From NCBI GenBank assembly GCA_902729315.2, contig LR746269.1, positions 545,001-609,000 on the forward strand: DNA of 64,000 nucleotides, in the 5' to 3' direction. A program made the translations under genes and the position numbers. This stretch comes from Spirodela intermedia (taxonomy: Eukaryota > Streptophyta > Magnoliopsida > Alismatales > Araceae). Each line of letters begins with the position of its first letter. Position 1 is the stretch's first letter. The notes under the pieces were generated by a model, which had not been told where the DNA came from, searched no databases, and was given only the letters and a program-made list of their open reading frames with translations. Shown piece after piece: positions 1 through 16,141 of this stretch.

Positions 1-519
1 GAAACAATCCGAGGATTTGACGCCAATTATTGAATCAGACCATCGAGTCAAAGGGGAATCTGTGGGTTAATTTCGTTTCTTTTCTTCCGTCTAAAAGAAG
101 ACACACACAAAGGAGGATTGCTCAAGGCAAAGTCGTGGTGTTGACCATGGGCCATCTACTTTCAAGGTCATGCGAAGTCAAACCTGATATGTGCCTTCTA
201 AAGGGAGCAATCCTTAAGGCGGGAAGTGGAACGTTTCTGTCTCTGATGATCATCCACGTTTCCCCCCTTTTCAGGTGCTAGCTTAAGCAATGAGCACCTT
301 TTCTAATGGCGGTCAAAATTCTCAAAGAAATAGACGGGAAAAAGAACTATAGGGGCGGATAAGAGGAAAGGTGCCATTCGGCGGAAAAAGGGAGTAAGCC
401 CCGTAGATGCATCCTGTCGTTGACTTCCCAACAGGCAATGGCTCTCCCTCTACCTGGGGCTTCCTCTCCCTTTAAATATCTCTACCCCTTGTTCGCATTC
501 GCAGAATACCCTCCAGCTG

Positions 520-578
<59 letters not shown>

Positions 579-740
579 CACTGCCTCCCTCCCTCCCGGC
601 CTCCCTTCTGAGAGGACGATATTGGGGTTATTGAGAAGCCAGCTGAAGAAGAATGGTGGGTGCCTTTGGTTTCTCTTCTCGTGCCTCTGATCAACTATTT
701 CATCAGAAATACCTTGGCTCTGGTCTCTCCTCTTCGATTC
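1..740. other. Left edge and presumed 5' flank/UTR of the NPF gene
   Basis: No convincing coding sequence is seen here. A TATA-like TTTAAATA lies near 472-479, and a (CT)n tract follows at 521-575. Both precede the ATG at 741 of the transporter gene, so the stretch from about 500 is probably core promoter and 5' UTR. An in-frame ORF extends upstream of 741 to 660, but its residues do not look like an NPF N-terminus. Confidence 0.5.
521..575. repeat. (CT)n microsatellite in NPF 5' region
   Basis: Uninterrupted CT dinucleotides about 165-220 bases before the NPF start codon, with CT on the sense strand of the gene. Similar sense-strand CT tracts precede several other genes in the window. Confidence 0.95.
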
Positions 741-3074
741 ATGCAGGAAGAGGGGCGGGCTGCGGAGACGTCGCCGGGCTATGTCGACTGGAGAAACAGG
801 GCAGCGTTGAAGGGCAAGCACGGCGGCATGCTGGCAGCCTCCTTTGTTCTCGGTACCTCTCTGAATCGGACCTCAAACCCCCCACCCCCCATTGAAGGGG
901 GGACCCTTCCTTTCTGCATGCAGGAGTAGCCAATAGAATGAATCCTCTCTAAGCGTCGTTCCAAATGGCAGCGGCGGAGGTGTTGGAGAACCTTGCCTTC
1001 CTGGCGAACGCGAGCAACCTAGTGACCTACCTGACGGGATCCATGTACTTCTCCCCGGCCCGCTCCGCCACCGCCGTCACCAACTTCATGGGCACCGCCT
1101 TCCTCCTCGCCCTCCTTGGCGGCTTCCTGTCTGACGCCTTCTTCACCACCTACCTCATCTTCATCGTCAGCACCACCGTCGAGTTCCTGGTATTCCTGAA
1201 AACTCTCCATCATCTGTAGAAGCACCAATAACTTCCGACCCCCGTCTCCGCCGCCACCTACGTCCGAATGCGGCGGTAGCGTGGCGGCGCTGGCGCTTCT
1301 CCGGCGACTGGCATCGCGGTGGTCCAGAAAGAACCATGTGCCGCCCATCCGACGCGTGGATTTGATATGATATTATGAACTTGGGCCCCACCGTAATCTG
1401 AAAGCACCCACAGAAAATATTAGGCTTTATTGCTATTCGAACTAAAATATTATCTTCCAATTTAGGAGACGCTCGTGTCAGCCGGCAGGGCCGTGGTTAT
1501 TGCCAGGACCCCCCCTTCCTTATCGTGCTGAGGATGCTCCCTATCCTTTCCATAATATTCTGAGTCATGAACAGGGACTGGTTATCCTCTATATTCAAGT
1601 TCGCTCGCCGGCGCTGAAGCCGCCGATGTGCGAGAAGGCCCCCTGCGAGGCGGCCTCCGGGGGGAAGGCGGCGTTGCTGTTCGCAGGGCTCTACGTAGTG
1701 GCGCTGGGGGTCGGCGGCATCAAGGGTTCGCTACCGACCCACGGCGCCGAGCAGTTCGACGGGGAGACCGGGCGGGGGCGCAGGGAAAGGTCCACCTTCT
1801 TCAACTACTTCGTCTTCTGCCTCGCCACCGGCGGTCTCATCGCCGTCACCTTTGTCGTCTGGATAGAGGACAACAAGGGCTGGCAGTGGGGCTTCGCCAT
1901 AGCCACCATCTCCATAGCTCTCTCGGCGGTCATCTTCGTCGCCGCATCTCCCGTTTCCCGGAGCAAGCTACCGAGGGGAAGCCCCCTCACCACCATTGCC
2001 AAGGTGAGCAGACACTGCCACGGAGCCGTTCATTTTCCTCCGTTCTACCATTCCTTCTGATAATCTCACAGACACACGGACATTAATTAACATGCCGGAA
2101 ACTTTCGTTTTTCCAATCGGGAGGTGGTGTGTGCCACCGTCCTTAGCACCGGGACGGCTGAAACTCCAAAGGAGCCCGTTGTGGCCCCCGCCGGCAACCA
2201 TGCTAACGAGCCCCAGGCTGCGGTGCGGAGAGACGCCACAGGGAACCCATCCGAAGGGCTGAGATTCCTCAACAGGGCGGTAAAGAGGAAGCCCATCTTC
2301 CAGACGCTCGCCTGTACAGTGGATGAACTCGAACAAGTGAAGGTGATCGTGAGGATCCTGCCGATCTTCGTCTCCACAATCATGCTCAACTGCTGCCTCG
2401 CCCAGCTCTCCACCTTCTCCATCGAGCAGGCAGCCACTATGGACACCAAGCTGGGCTCCCTGGTCGTGCCGCCAGCATCACTCCCCATCTTCCCAGTGGT
2501 CTTCATCATGGTCCTCGCCCCGCTCTACGACCATCTCATCATCCCCTACGCCCGGAAGGTGACGGGGAACGAGTCGGGGATCACCCACCTGCAGAGGATC
2601 GGCGTGGGGCTGGTCCTCTCGATCCTGGCCATGGCGGTGGCGGCTCTCGTGGAGCTCAAGCGGAAGCGAGTCGCCGCCCGCTCGGACATGCTCGACTCGT
2701 CCAGCCCGCTCCCCATCTCCTTCTTCTGGGTGGCCCTGCAGTATCTCTTCCTCGGCTCCGCCGACCTCTTCTCCCTCGCCGGCCTGCTGGAGTTCTTCTT
2801 CACGGAAGCGCCCTGGGGGATGAGGTCCATGGCGACGTCACTGTCGTGGGCGTCCCTGGCGACGGGCTACTACCTCAGCTCCGTCCTTGTCACGATAGTC
2901 AACGGTGCGACGGGCGGCGGCGGCCGCCGGCCGTGGCTCTCCGGCAGCAACCTGAACTATTACCGCCTGGAGAGGTTCTACTGGCTCATGTGCATCCTCA
3001 GCACGTTGAACTTCTTGCAGTACCTCTTCTGGGCCTCCCGTTACAAGTACCGGCACCCGGTGCCCAAGGCTTGA
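741..3074 (+). CDS. NPF4: NRT1/PTR family transporter, NPF4 subfamily type
   Basis: Four exons: 741-852, 972-1189, 1575-2003 and 2124-3074. They splice at GT-AG borders into 1710 nt (569 residues plus stop), the normal NPF length. The joined exon 1/2 reads through the family's first helix (VLENLAFLANASNL). Exon 3 has GVGGIKGSLPTHGAEQFD and the FFNYFVFCL helix. Exon 4 carries the C-terminal helices and ends RHPVPKA. NPF proteins are 12-helix major facilitator carriers of nitrate, peptides or hormones at cell membranes. The ENLAFL sequence in helix 1, in place of the ExxER motif common in other NPF groups, points to NPF4, whose characterised members move abscisic acid, gibberellin or nitrate. 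The substrate cannot be read from sequence. I start at 741 because the residues after it (YVDWRNRAALKGKHGGMLAAS) match the family N-terminus. Confidence 0.93.
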
Positions 3075-3846
3075 GTAGTAGGGCGTCACAGATATGGGCT
3101 TGGCCTGGAGGCCCATCTTGAGAGTGGGTTGCACAGATATGAGCTTCCCATCGTGGCCCATTAGTCTCCATGAGAGAAGACTGTATTGTAGTTTACAGGG
3201 CCCATTATCATCCTGGACAGCTGTTGGGAATCGACTGGTAATTTAACCTCATACTGCCATGTTTCTCGTTCAATAACGGGTCGTCATGTATCTTTCTGTC
3301 TTTTCTGTTAATTAAATTCGGATCCCTAAAAAATTTCGGATTTAGGAACAAGCTCCTAATCTTTTCATATGTCGCTGTGGATCTTTGAAAAGTTTCCGAA
3401 ATTACGAATTGGTCCCTCCGTTATTTCTATTACACTCCACCAACAATAGATAATTAAATTATATTAAAATAAAATGGTTTTTACCAAAAAGCACTAACTT
3501 ACACGTTGTTAGGAGATCATCCACAACGTTCAATAAATCAAACGGTTGATATCCTAGCTACGTTACAAAAGTTAATTAGATTCGTAAAATGTATTATTTT
3601 GATGTCTTTTTATGAGCACCCGCAGCGATAAGTGAAAAGAGTATGGACTTATCCTTAACTCAAATAATTTACAGGGACTAAATCTCAAAAATGAAACGAC
3701 TTCATTCGTTGACTTTATAAAATAAAGAAAAGGAATAACTAATATAAGAATTGATTTTGCATAGTTTATTTTGTTCAAATGGCTCAGTTTACACAGGATT
3801 ATTGTTGTTCCATTTCAAAAATTGAACTCTCCTTTCCTGCTCCTCG

Positions 3847-3851
<5 letters not shown>
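3075..3851. other. Intergenic, AT-rich
   Basis: 3' flank of the NPF gene followed by AT-rich DNA. No coding exon or RNA gene was recognised. The last 100 bases lead into the CT tract before the next gene. Confidence 0.6.
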
Positions 3852-3910
<59 letters not shown>

Positions 3911-3926
3911 CGCTCGCTCGCTCGCT
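3852..3926. repeat. (CT)n followed by (CGCT)n microsatellite
   Basis: A CT tract to about 3907 followed by a short CGCT array, 33-107 bases before the ATG at 3959. It is probably within the 5' UTR of the small membrane-protein gene, again with CT on the sense strand. Confidence 0.95.
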
Positions 3927-3958
3927 CTCTCAATCAATCGGCAGGATCAGCTGAAACC

Positions 3959-4372
3959 ATGGCTCACAAGTGCGAGCTCTTCCAAGTGCTACCCAGGCTC
4001 TCATATAGAGAGCGCGGTGCCATCATCATCTTCATCCTCATATTGGGAGTGTCAGCCTTCATTGCGCTGGAGAACCCCTGGACTGTAGCCTTCATCGTCT
4101 CCGCCACCGTCAACCTGGTCATCCTCCTCTACTTCCTTGGAGCCTACGAGAGGGCTCCGGCGGCGGACCTCCCCCGGCGAAGAAGGCTGAAATTGGTAAT
4201 ATGCATCCTCTCCTCCACGCTCATCTTTTCCTTCTCCTACCAGGTCTCCAAAATTGTGCCTTTCCCCTTTGCCGTGATCATCTGGTCGACCTCCGGAATC
4301 GTCACCGTCACCGGGTACTTCCTTCTTGTTCATCACGATGATGGTGTTCCCATGCCGCGGAGATACGAGTAA
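3959..4372 (+). CDS. Small four-helix membrane protein, function unknown
   Basis: A single-exon ORF of 137 residues. ATG 3959 sits in the favourable context ACCATGG and follows the CT tract. The frame is open upstream to 3779, but that stretch only translates the microsatellite. Four hydrophobic segments are visible at about residues 19-37, 41-62, 77-97 and 101-125. A basic loop (LPRRRRLK) lies between helices 2 and 3, and the tail is short and charged. I do not recognise the family, and no enzyme motif is visible. A diverged partial copy of the 3' half lies about 600 bases downstream. The other four-helix gene in the window (24801-25364) shows no clear sequence relation to it. Confidence 0.7.
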   Translation: MAHKCELFQVLPRLSYRERGAIIIFILILGVSAFIALENPWTVAFIVSATVNLVILLYFLGAYERAPAADLPRRRRLKLVICILSSTLIFSFSYQVSKIVPFPFAVIIWSTSGIVTVTGYFLLVHHDDGVPMPRRYE

Positions 4373-4748
4373 TTAAGGAAAAGTATTCTATCAATGAAAA
4401 AGAGAAGAAATCTCGCTAGTATAGATATGGAAATATGTCCCGATATATCGTGTAAGGTTAATGACTCTGTTTTCTTATTTCTAAAACCTTGTTTCAAGAT
4501 GCATGAACATACTCCGTCAACCATTTAATTTTGGCTGCTTCGGATATCCAGAAAAATCCGAAGACACAACATAAGAGAAACCCTATAAAAGAGGAGGGCT
4601 TTTTATTACCGTTAAACACGTTGACTATTTAGTTCGCGTTGCACCAGTGAAGGGGGTAGTTAAGCCATCGTTCTCATGGCTTCCTCTTCCCTGCGCGTTG
4701 CGGAGGTCGTCGGGTGGGCCGTCTCTAATGTGTGATAGGAGACTGTGA

Positions 4749-5051
4749 ATGAAAGAAGAGATGGGAAGGAGGAGACGCTTCCAATCTCGGAAACGCCCTG
4801 CGAGAAAGACTGAAGCTGATCATGTGAATCCGCTCCCACGCGCTAAACGGTCTCCCTTTTTCCGTCTGAGTCTCCAATATGTTGCCTTCCTCTTGGCTGT
4901 GATCATCCGGTCGCTCACCGGAGTCGTCGCCGTCTCCGGGGTCTACCTTCTCTCTCTTCACCGTGATGATCATTCCCAGGTAGGAGGATGGGAGGCAATC
5001 ACGAATATGGCGTCATCAACGCAAAACGAGATAATTGCTATTCGTTTATAA
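4749..5051 (+). pseudogene. Decayed partial copy of the small membrane-protein gene
   Basis: Residues encoded around 4870-4975 align with the last helix of the gene at 3959-4372. LLAVIIRSLTGVVAV matches [15 protein letters not shown], followed by G-(V/Y)-(Y/F)-LL and a His/Asp-rich tail. The DNA shows the same alignment, including TGATCATC-GGTCG. Upstream of this the 100-codon ORF has no resemblance to the parent, so helices 1-3 are missing or unrecognisable. It is either a truncated tandem duplicate or the last exon of a diverged gene whose first exons I cannot find. Confidence 0.6.
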
Positions 5052-5404
5052 TTCATAATTTATACCAGAAAAAGTATGTGATCTTCACGACTCTGCCATC
5101 TCATTTCGAAAGCATGCTTCAGACTTGCTTCCGGCTACTTCAGACGTTGAGTGATAACCGATGGCAGACAACGATAGAAGGCCTAGAAAAGGGTTTATAT
5201 TTCCGCATTGGTTTATTGAAAATTAATCCGTGATTAAAACCCAAGGGAGGGAATTGTGATTAATTCCCAAAGATAGAAGATGTGGGTTTCTTCTTTCGTA
5301 AAGCCAGAAGTAGGAGAAGAGAGCAGAAAGGATATGCAGATTCCCACAATAACCCATGTTGATTGTGGAGCTCGGCAGATAAGATATTGTCACATCTCAG
5401 CCAA

Positions 5405-5407
5405 TTT

Positions 5408-5438
<31 letters not shown>

Positions 5439-5441
5439 TTT
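5405..5441. repeat. (TTTA)n microsatellite
   Basis: About nine copies of the tetranucleotide TTTA. Confidence 0.9.
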
Positions 5442-6896
5442 GAAAAACATTCGAGTTATAAACAAGTTCCACAACTTTTACGGTTCTTAGCGAACGAAAA
5501 TCAGCATATGACTATTGCCAAGAGGCTCACCCACGGGGATTAGTTTAGATAGAAGTTCTAGCAAAGAAGCTGACGTTTAGCTCGTATTAGGTTGTCCAAT
5601 TATTGTCTTCTCATGCTGACGCCAAGCTGCCACTCGTGCTCGGGACCAATACATTTTTGGTCAGAGGAGAGAGAGACACAGCCAATGATTAGGTAGACAT
5701 TGAAATAATTCTGAAGACGAAAAGTAAGCGGAAGAAAATGAATGAGTTTTTCCGTGTTTTAGGTAACCTAAATGAGAAGCACGTAGCTCGACGACTCTCT
5801 GATATGAGGTGTGAACTCTGGGAAGCATTCTTTATTGAGCCCATTTGTTTGCGTTGACTTCTAAAAATGTCGATAACTAATGTTTGAAGGAGCCCACGCG
5901 TATTGTTATGCGCGGTCAAGCCAAGCAGTTGCTTGTTGGGGAAACGCGTCAGGCCGAGTAGCCTCTCGCCTCTCTGTAATAAACCACAATCTGGGAATTG
6001 ACTTTTCTCCGTTGAATTGAGCGGGATCTCTTATAAAAGAAAAGGTTGTATAAACCATTCCATGCCACGACCAAGCATGATGAGGAGAATAGACCCAGTC
6101 CCCTCTACGCCACTTGCAGCGTTCCATGAACATCATCCCTGGAGCTCTCTCTCTCTCTCCCCCCCTCCTTCCCGAGCTCTTCAAATGGCATGACGTCCAT
6201 GGATCGCTGCGAGCGGAGTAGAAGGGGCAGTGACCGAGTCGAAACAAAGGGGCATCTTCCTTTACAAATCCTAAGAAGGTAACTCGGGGTATCACTGGAA
6301 ATCCCGAATCCGAGCATTGAGTTCATTGTCCAACTCCCGCGTTATCCGCTTACATCTTTATTGAGGAACTTCTTTTCACATCGACGATCTGAGCCATCAT
6401 TCCACAGTGATAGGAGGGTAGGTTCTAATGGCTGAATTTCCCATCTTCTGTGCAAGTTTTCGGATAGACGTCGATCCTATGCGGAGATGTGCACCTAAGT
6501 TGACGTTGAATAGTATTGTTTTTTAGGGTTTGTTTTCTGATCTCAGGAAAATTTCACGTTTGCTGAAAACTCTCTCGATACTTCAATTTTGATCCATAAA
6601 ACCCTACAAACTTCCTGATCCAATACTGAGCCTCTTCGTCACCTTGCATTACCTTTGCCTTCGTAACATACGAGTTGACCCAGATTTAAATTTTGAATGA
6701 TTATATGGTCCTTATCTCCTGCAGCATGCCCCTCCCCTTGCTCCGGTGTTCCCGATGGATATCAAAGTCTTGATCAGTGCCAGAAAACTTTAATCAACAC
6801 ATATACGAGGTAGCCATCGACATGGTCGATCCTTGTTATCGAGAACCAGTTTTGAATAGAGCATCATATAACTAACTTCGATGCAAATGGTGCAGT

Positions 6897-6898
<2 letters not shown>

Positions 6899-6987
<89 letters not shown>

Positions 6988-7076
6988 TCTCTCCCTCCTC
7001 TCGCTCTCACCCTCCCTCTCCCTCCTCTCGCTCTCTCGCTCTCTCTCCCTCTCGCTCTCTCTTTCTCTCTCCCCAT
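6899..7076. repeat. Long (CT)n microsatellite, perfect then imperfect
   Basis: About 85 bases of perfect CT followed by about 90 bases of CT interrupted by CCCTC and GCTC variants. It is the longest simple repeat in the window. The 65-70 codon ORFs over it on both strands are repeat translations, not genes. Confidence 0.97.
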
Positions 7077-7902
7077 GATTTTTTGAGCTGCATTTCCTTG
7101 ATTGTACCCATCTTCTTGGAATAACTATTTCTGAAATCAGATTTTAGCCTAATTACAAAACTAAATGAATCGAAGATAATTAGAATCAACCTAGCGCCGA
7201 TAGATACGGATTCCAACCACAGAAACGATTGCAGAGAGTGGGGAAATCGGAGAACTTGGCATGGTCAAGAGACTAACGACCGCCAAGAAAATCCATGGCA
7301 ACGACGTCTCCAGCCATCCAATTATGACCTCTGAAGAATCACTCAGTCGGCATGGTTTAGCTGTCTGTGTCGATGACCAAGTTTGCCGAAGACCAATATC
7401 GAGGACTCGACTGCGATCCGCTCCCCTCGGCTATCATTGGAGAACATCCCTAGATATAATATGAGTGGCGAGTGTAGATCAGAAAAATCAACTCCCTCTG
7501 GACGTCGTAGATAGAGGTGGCCATCGGTCAAGATAGTATCCGCCCAGTCGACCACTTCTGTTCAAGCGTGTTGAGACCGCCTTCCTTGCAAGTGGTGACC
7601 TCGTTCCCTGGTGTCGTTTCCTCTCCATGCACCTTACAGCCTGTGCCGGCGACTTCACCTCGCACTGCAGAAGAGAGGGCCGCGGCCTCCATTAAATGCC
7701 ATAAATAACCGAGAAGTCCAGGTGCCATCATCGTCTGCAAGCGTCAATGGAGGCTATTACTTACCGGCGACATGAATTAGAGACGCCCAGATCTGTCCTA
7801 ACGCGCCCTAAAATTTCCATGGACGCTGCTTCCTAGGCCAGGAGAGGAAGACGTCCATGGATCGCTTTGGGCTCGATAGGAAGAAACGCGGGTTGTTTTG
7901 CT

Positions 7903-8013
7903 CATAATCTCATGTCCCACTGTTTCAATCGCTTTTGCTGAATGGTACGCCGTCGTTTCCTGGTCGACGTCATCTAGGGTTTTAGTTTTCTTCATAATCT
8001 CATGTCCCACTGT
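7903..8013. repeat. 21-base direct repeat with 90-base period
   Basis: CATAATCTCATGTCCCACTGT occurs at 7903-7923 and again at 7993-8013 with no mismatch. The sequence between the copies is not repeated. No flanking element was identified. Confidence 0.8.
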
Positions 8014-9044
8014 GTTCCAATCATCCCGACTCGACGATTACTACAAACCCCATCTCCCCCCAGTTATATGAACGATCCCATGAAAGGAACAGCTCAATGT
8101 GCAGGTTTATTTCGGCCTCAAGGAATCTGCCGAGTTCCTATCTTCAAGTCTGCTGTAGCAGAAGCTGATGGGGATGACGGAACCCTAAATACCTAAAAGA
8201 ACGAAAGTAGGAACCCTCAACTACCGGACGAAGGAAAGAAGCAACTTCCAAGTGCACGAGGAACCAAAGAAAGAAGGGTCGATCGAATCCACGATGATAA
8301 AAAATGGGGTGCTAAGCTGGCTCCAGAACTAGTTTTCTTAAATATTTTATGAAAGAAATAGATCCAAGAGAAAAAAAAACAGATCAGAAAGCCGCCGCGC
8401 TCCTGCGTGTTCTCCCGTAAATAGTAAACGATCTGTTTTATTTCGCTAAAATTTATTAATCAGTCAACGCAACCACTAAACAGAGGCCATACTGACGTCA
8501 AGTAAAAAGCTACGACCGAGTCAGCGTTAAATATAGGAGAAGTCGGGGAGAAGGAGAGGCCGCAGCTGATGCCTGCGTCTGACCTGTTTAGGCCTGTGGG
8601 GCCCAGTCCCTTTATGGGCCTTTATACGCTCCCCCCAAAAGTCAACTACTATTATGCTACGTCAACGGGCATAATTCAACGGTCTGTTGGGATCAGTCCG
8701 TTGGTCCTAGCGGTGGTTCCAACGGCCCCAGGGCGGAACGACTGGGGCGTTAAATGGAGAATTAGAAATGAGCCTAAGCTTCCCCCTGCTGCCCAGAGGG
8801 AGAAAGGGCAGGCGGGCCTCTCGTTATGCTACTGGACAGGCAATCCCTTCATCAATCTCTCTCCTATTCTTTTCCACCCAAGGAACGCCCAACTCCACTC
8901 AGAACCAACGGGAGGGAGAAAACACAGAAAGCCATCCGCCATCTACAGAACGAATACGAGGAGAGAGAGAGAGCTAGAGAGAGAAGTGGTTCTCAGAGAG
9001 AGAGAGAGGATGGCGATAATCTGGGGGGGATGGGGGTGGGAACA

Positions 9045-13776
<4,732 letters not shown>

Positions 13777-15229
13777 CCTTCCCCGTCTCCCGCCGGCCTG
13801 ATCTTGCTTTGACGGTCTGGCCTGACTGGATGAGCGGATCGACCGAAGATCGTCCCGGGCAGCTCGGACAACTCACCTCAGGGATTGTGTCAGAAGGATC
13901 GGCGCATCATCTACGAAGATTGGGTGTGCGTCCTCTACGGGGTGACGTGTTGGCGTCGCATTCCACCAGGATGACGAGGGGCGATAGATACGCCTCACAA
14001 GAGCTTCGACCTCGGCCCTCCTCCGATCATTCCTGAGGGTCAGCTTGCAAGAGAGAGAGAGAGGGAGAGGGAGAGGACGAAGGAGAGAGAGAGAGGATGA
14101 AAATTTTGTTCCGACCTCCTCGGGCTTCCCCGCGAGAGAATCAAATGTACAGGAATTTAAAACCTTTTTAAACCCTATGATTTGAATAATTTCACATTTA
14201 ACCTCCTTATTATATGATAACTGATTGTCTATTGACAAAAATGTTTATAAACTCAAGTACAGCCATAATTAGTGATCTCTGATAGTTTTTGTAAAATTAA
14301 AATGAAAAAAAAAATAATTAAATTACATAGGCGAGTGAATGCTAATGAACTCTGTTTCCAATTATTCATACTTAGAGTGGAAAAATGAAAATCTCCAAAA
14401 AAAACAAACATGTACTGTTGATTGTGAGCATTGCGTTGTCTCGCGGAACCGTATAAGCTCTATCGTGACGCCATCTTGGAACGATTCATGGCCGTCCAAA
14501 GAGAATCTGTCCCCTGCTGACGGACGGTGATGCCCATCTAAGTGGACGAAGAACTCGTGCCCAATCATCCTCCAGTGGACGTAGAAGTGGTCAAACCTGC
14601 TCTGCTGCACCGTTGAACGGGATCGGTTAGTTCCCGGTCATCACAGCCCTCCCCTTTTGACACGTCTCTCCCGTCGAACGCCGGTCCTAAATATTTTTGG
14701 CACCAATAAAATACATAAATTCTTTCTTTTCTAATGAGTGTTTATGGCAACTAATATCAGTTGTGTGGTAGTTGAACTGCCCATCTGAGTCAACAACTTT
14801 TTAGTGTTGACTAAGTTCATACGGTTGACTATTTTTAATATGGGTATAAAGTCAAAGAGATCGGCTAGTCATCATTCACAAGTCAAGGCATTCTTGTTGA
14901 CTTTAATTTAGCTATTATTTCATTCTTGCCAATCCGAGTCCAAAAGGCAATCCTTTTTCCCTTTATTTTTTTTTTCTCCAATATTTTTAATGAGAATAAG
15001 ATACAATTTTGCTCCATCTTCAATGTTTTAAATTCACAAAAGGAAAGTCAAGTATCCGCTCGATTTATTGATAAAAATCGAAGAGTTGCTTGCAATGTGC
15101 CACAAAAATGTAATATCAATTAATTTCCCAACTTTAAAAATATTATATATATAAATACATATGATATAAAAAAGTGAAATTACACAATTTTACTGATGTT
15201 GATTTAAAAAAATTCTCTAGGAAGCAAAT

Positions 15230-15267
<38 letters not shown>

Positions 15268-16141
15268 GAGATGGACATGGAGGGGAGTTTATTAATGAGA
15301 TACGTTACATTTTTTTAAATTAATAATATGCCGTAATTGACCCCTACGATCACCGTCATCATGAAGATAGTCAAACTTTAGCTTTTATTAGGGGGTGAGA
15401 AACCCATGGATGCGACGTGCATCCCCTCCGCTTCTACAGCGATCAGACAGTTTTTTTTCCTTTTTTTTTTCATAGTTCCCTAAAAATAATGTTTTATCCG
15501 ATATATTTACGAAGAATACATGAAATTATTTTTCCACTTTATTTCCGACTTTCCTTATATAATCGAAAACTTTCTCGGTTTGGGAGTCTTAATGTGCTAG
15601 TTTATTGTCCTTGACTGGGGAAGCTGACGGGTACGATTGAGCTGTGATCGATCTGTTTCCAACGGTCAGGATTGGCCTATGAATTGAGGGAGAGGTCATA
15701 ATATACAATTTATTTATTTTTTAAAAAGGGTGAGCTGGATGTCCGTTGGAGGATGACCTGGCCGAAGCGGTGGTATCAGTTTGAATTAAACTCCGCCGCG
15801 GGAACAACATACCTCATCCCGCCCCCCCAAGGAAGGAATTCGGATTTCACTCTGACTTCAAAACGAGGAAGAGCAGCAGTATTATCGCGTCAAGCCGTCT
15901 TCATATGCCCTCTTTCGTCCCACCGTCTGGTCAATCGGGGCGGCGAAGCGGAGCTCTGCGGCGGCGGCGACGGCGGAGGTGGCGGCGCCGGTATCTGGAA
16001 GTTCTGTGTAAGCGCTCCTCCCGTCCTCTCGGGGATTCGTTCTAGGGTTGTGGTCTGAGAATTGTTGAATCGGTTGGCGGAGATTCTAAGGGAGAGGGAG
16101 GAGGGAGGAGGGCGGAGGCGTTAATCCCTAGGAAGTCGGCA
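13777..16141. other. Divergent intergenic region, PP2A (-) and PMI1-related (+) promoters
   Basis: The two genes are transcribed away from each other. A GA tract at 14050-14097 (CT on the PP2A sense strand) and a GC-rich stretch at 13830-14040 are probably PP2A 5' UTR/promoter. 14150-15700 is AT-rich with a (CT)n tract at 15233-15265. 15880-16141 is GC-rich and CGG-repetitive and is probably the 5' UTR of the next gene. An 82-codon minus-strand ORF at 14362-14610 lacks an ATG start and matched nothing I know. Confidence 0.55.

Larger units (their letters stand above)
5052..9044. other. Intergenic region between the membrane-protein remnant and PP2A
   Basis: No gene is recognised in about 4 kb. 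It holds a (TTTA)n run, a very long CT tract (6899-7076), a 21-base direct repeat (7903-7923 and 7993-8013) and several short chance ORFs. The right-hand 400 bases are the 3' flank of PP2A, whose stop is at 9045. The shared sequence GACGTCCATGGATCGCT near 6190 and 7852 hints at further old duplication inside the region. Confidence 0.5.

Noticed and set aside
5906-6326. 129- and 73-codon minus-strand ORFs
   Set aside because: No recognisable domain, low-complexity part from a CT tract, and no splice-linked neighbours; probably chance ORFs in moderately GC-rich DNA.
14362-14610. 82-codon minus-strand ORF with protein-like composition
   Set aside because: No ATG start, no partner exons found and no family recognised. 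It could be a gene fragment but cannot be supported.
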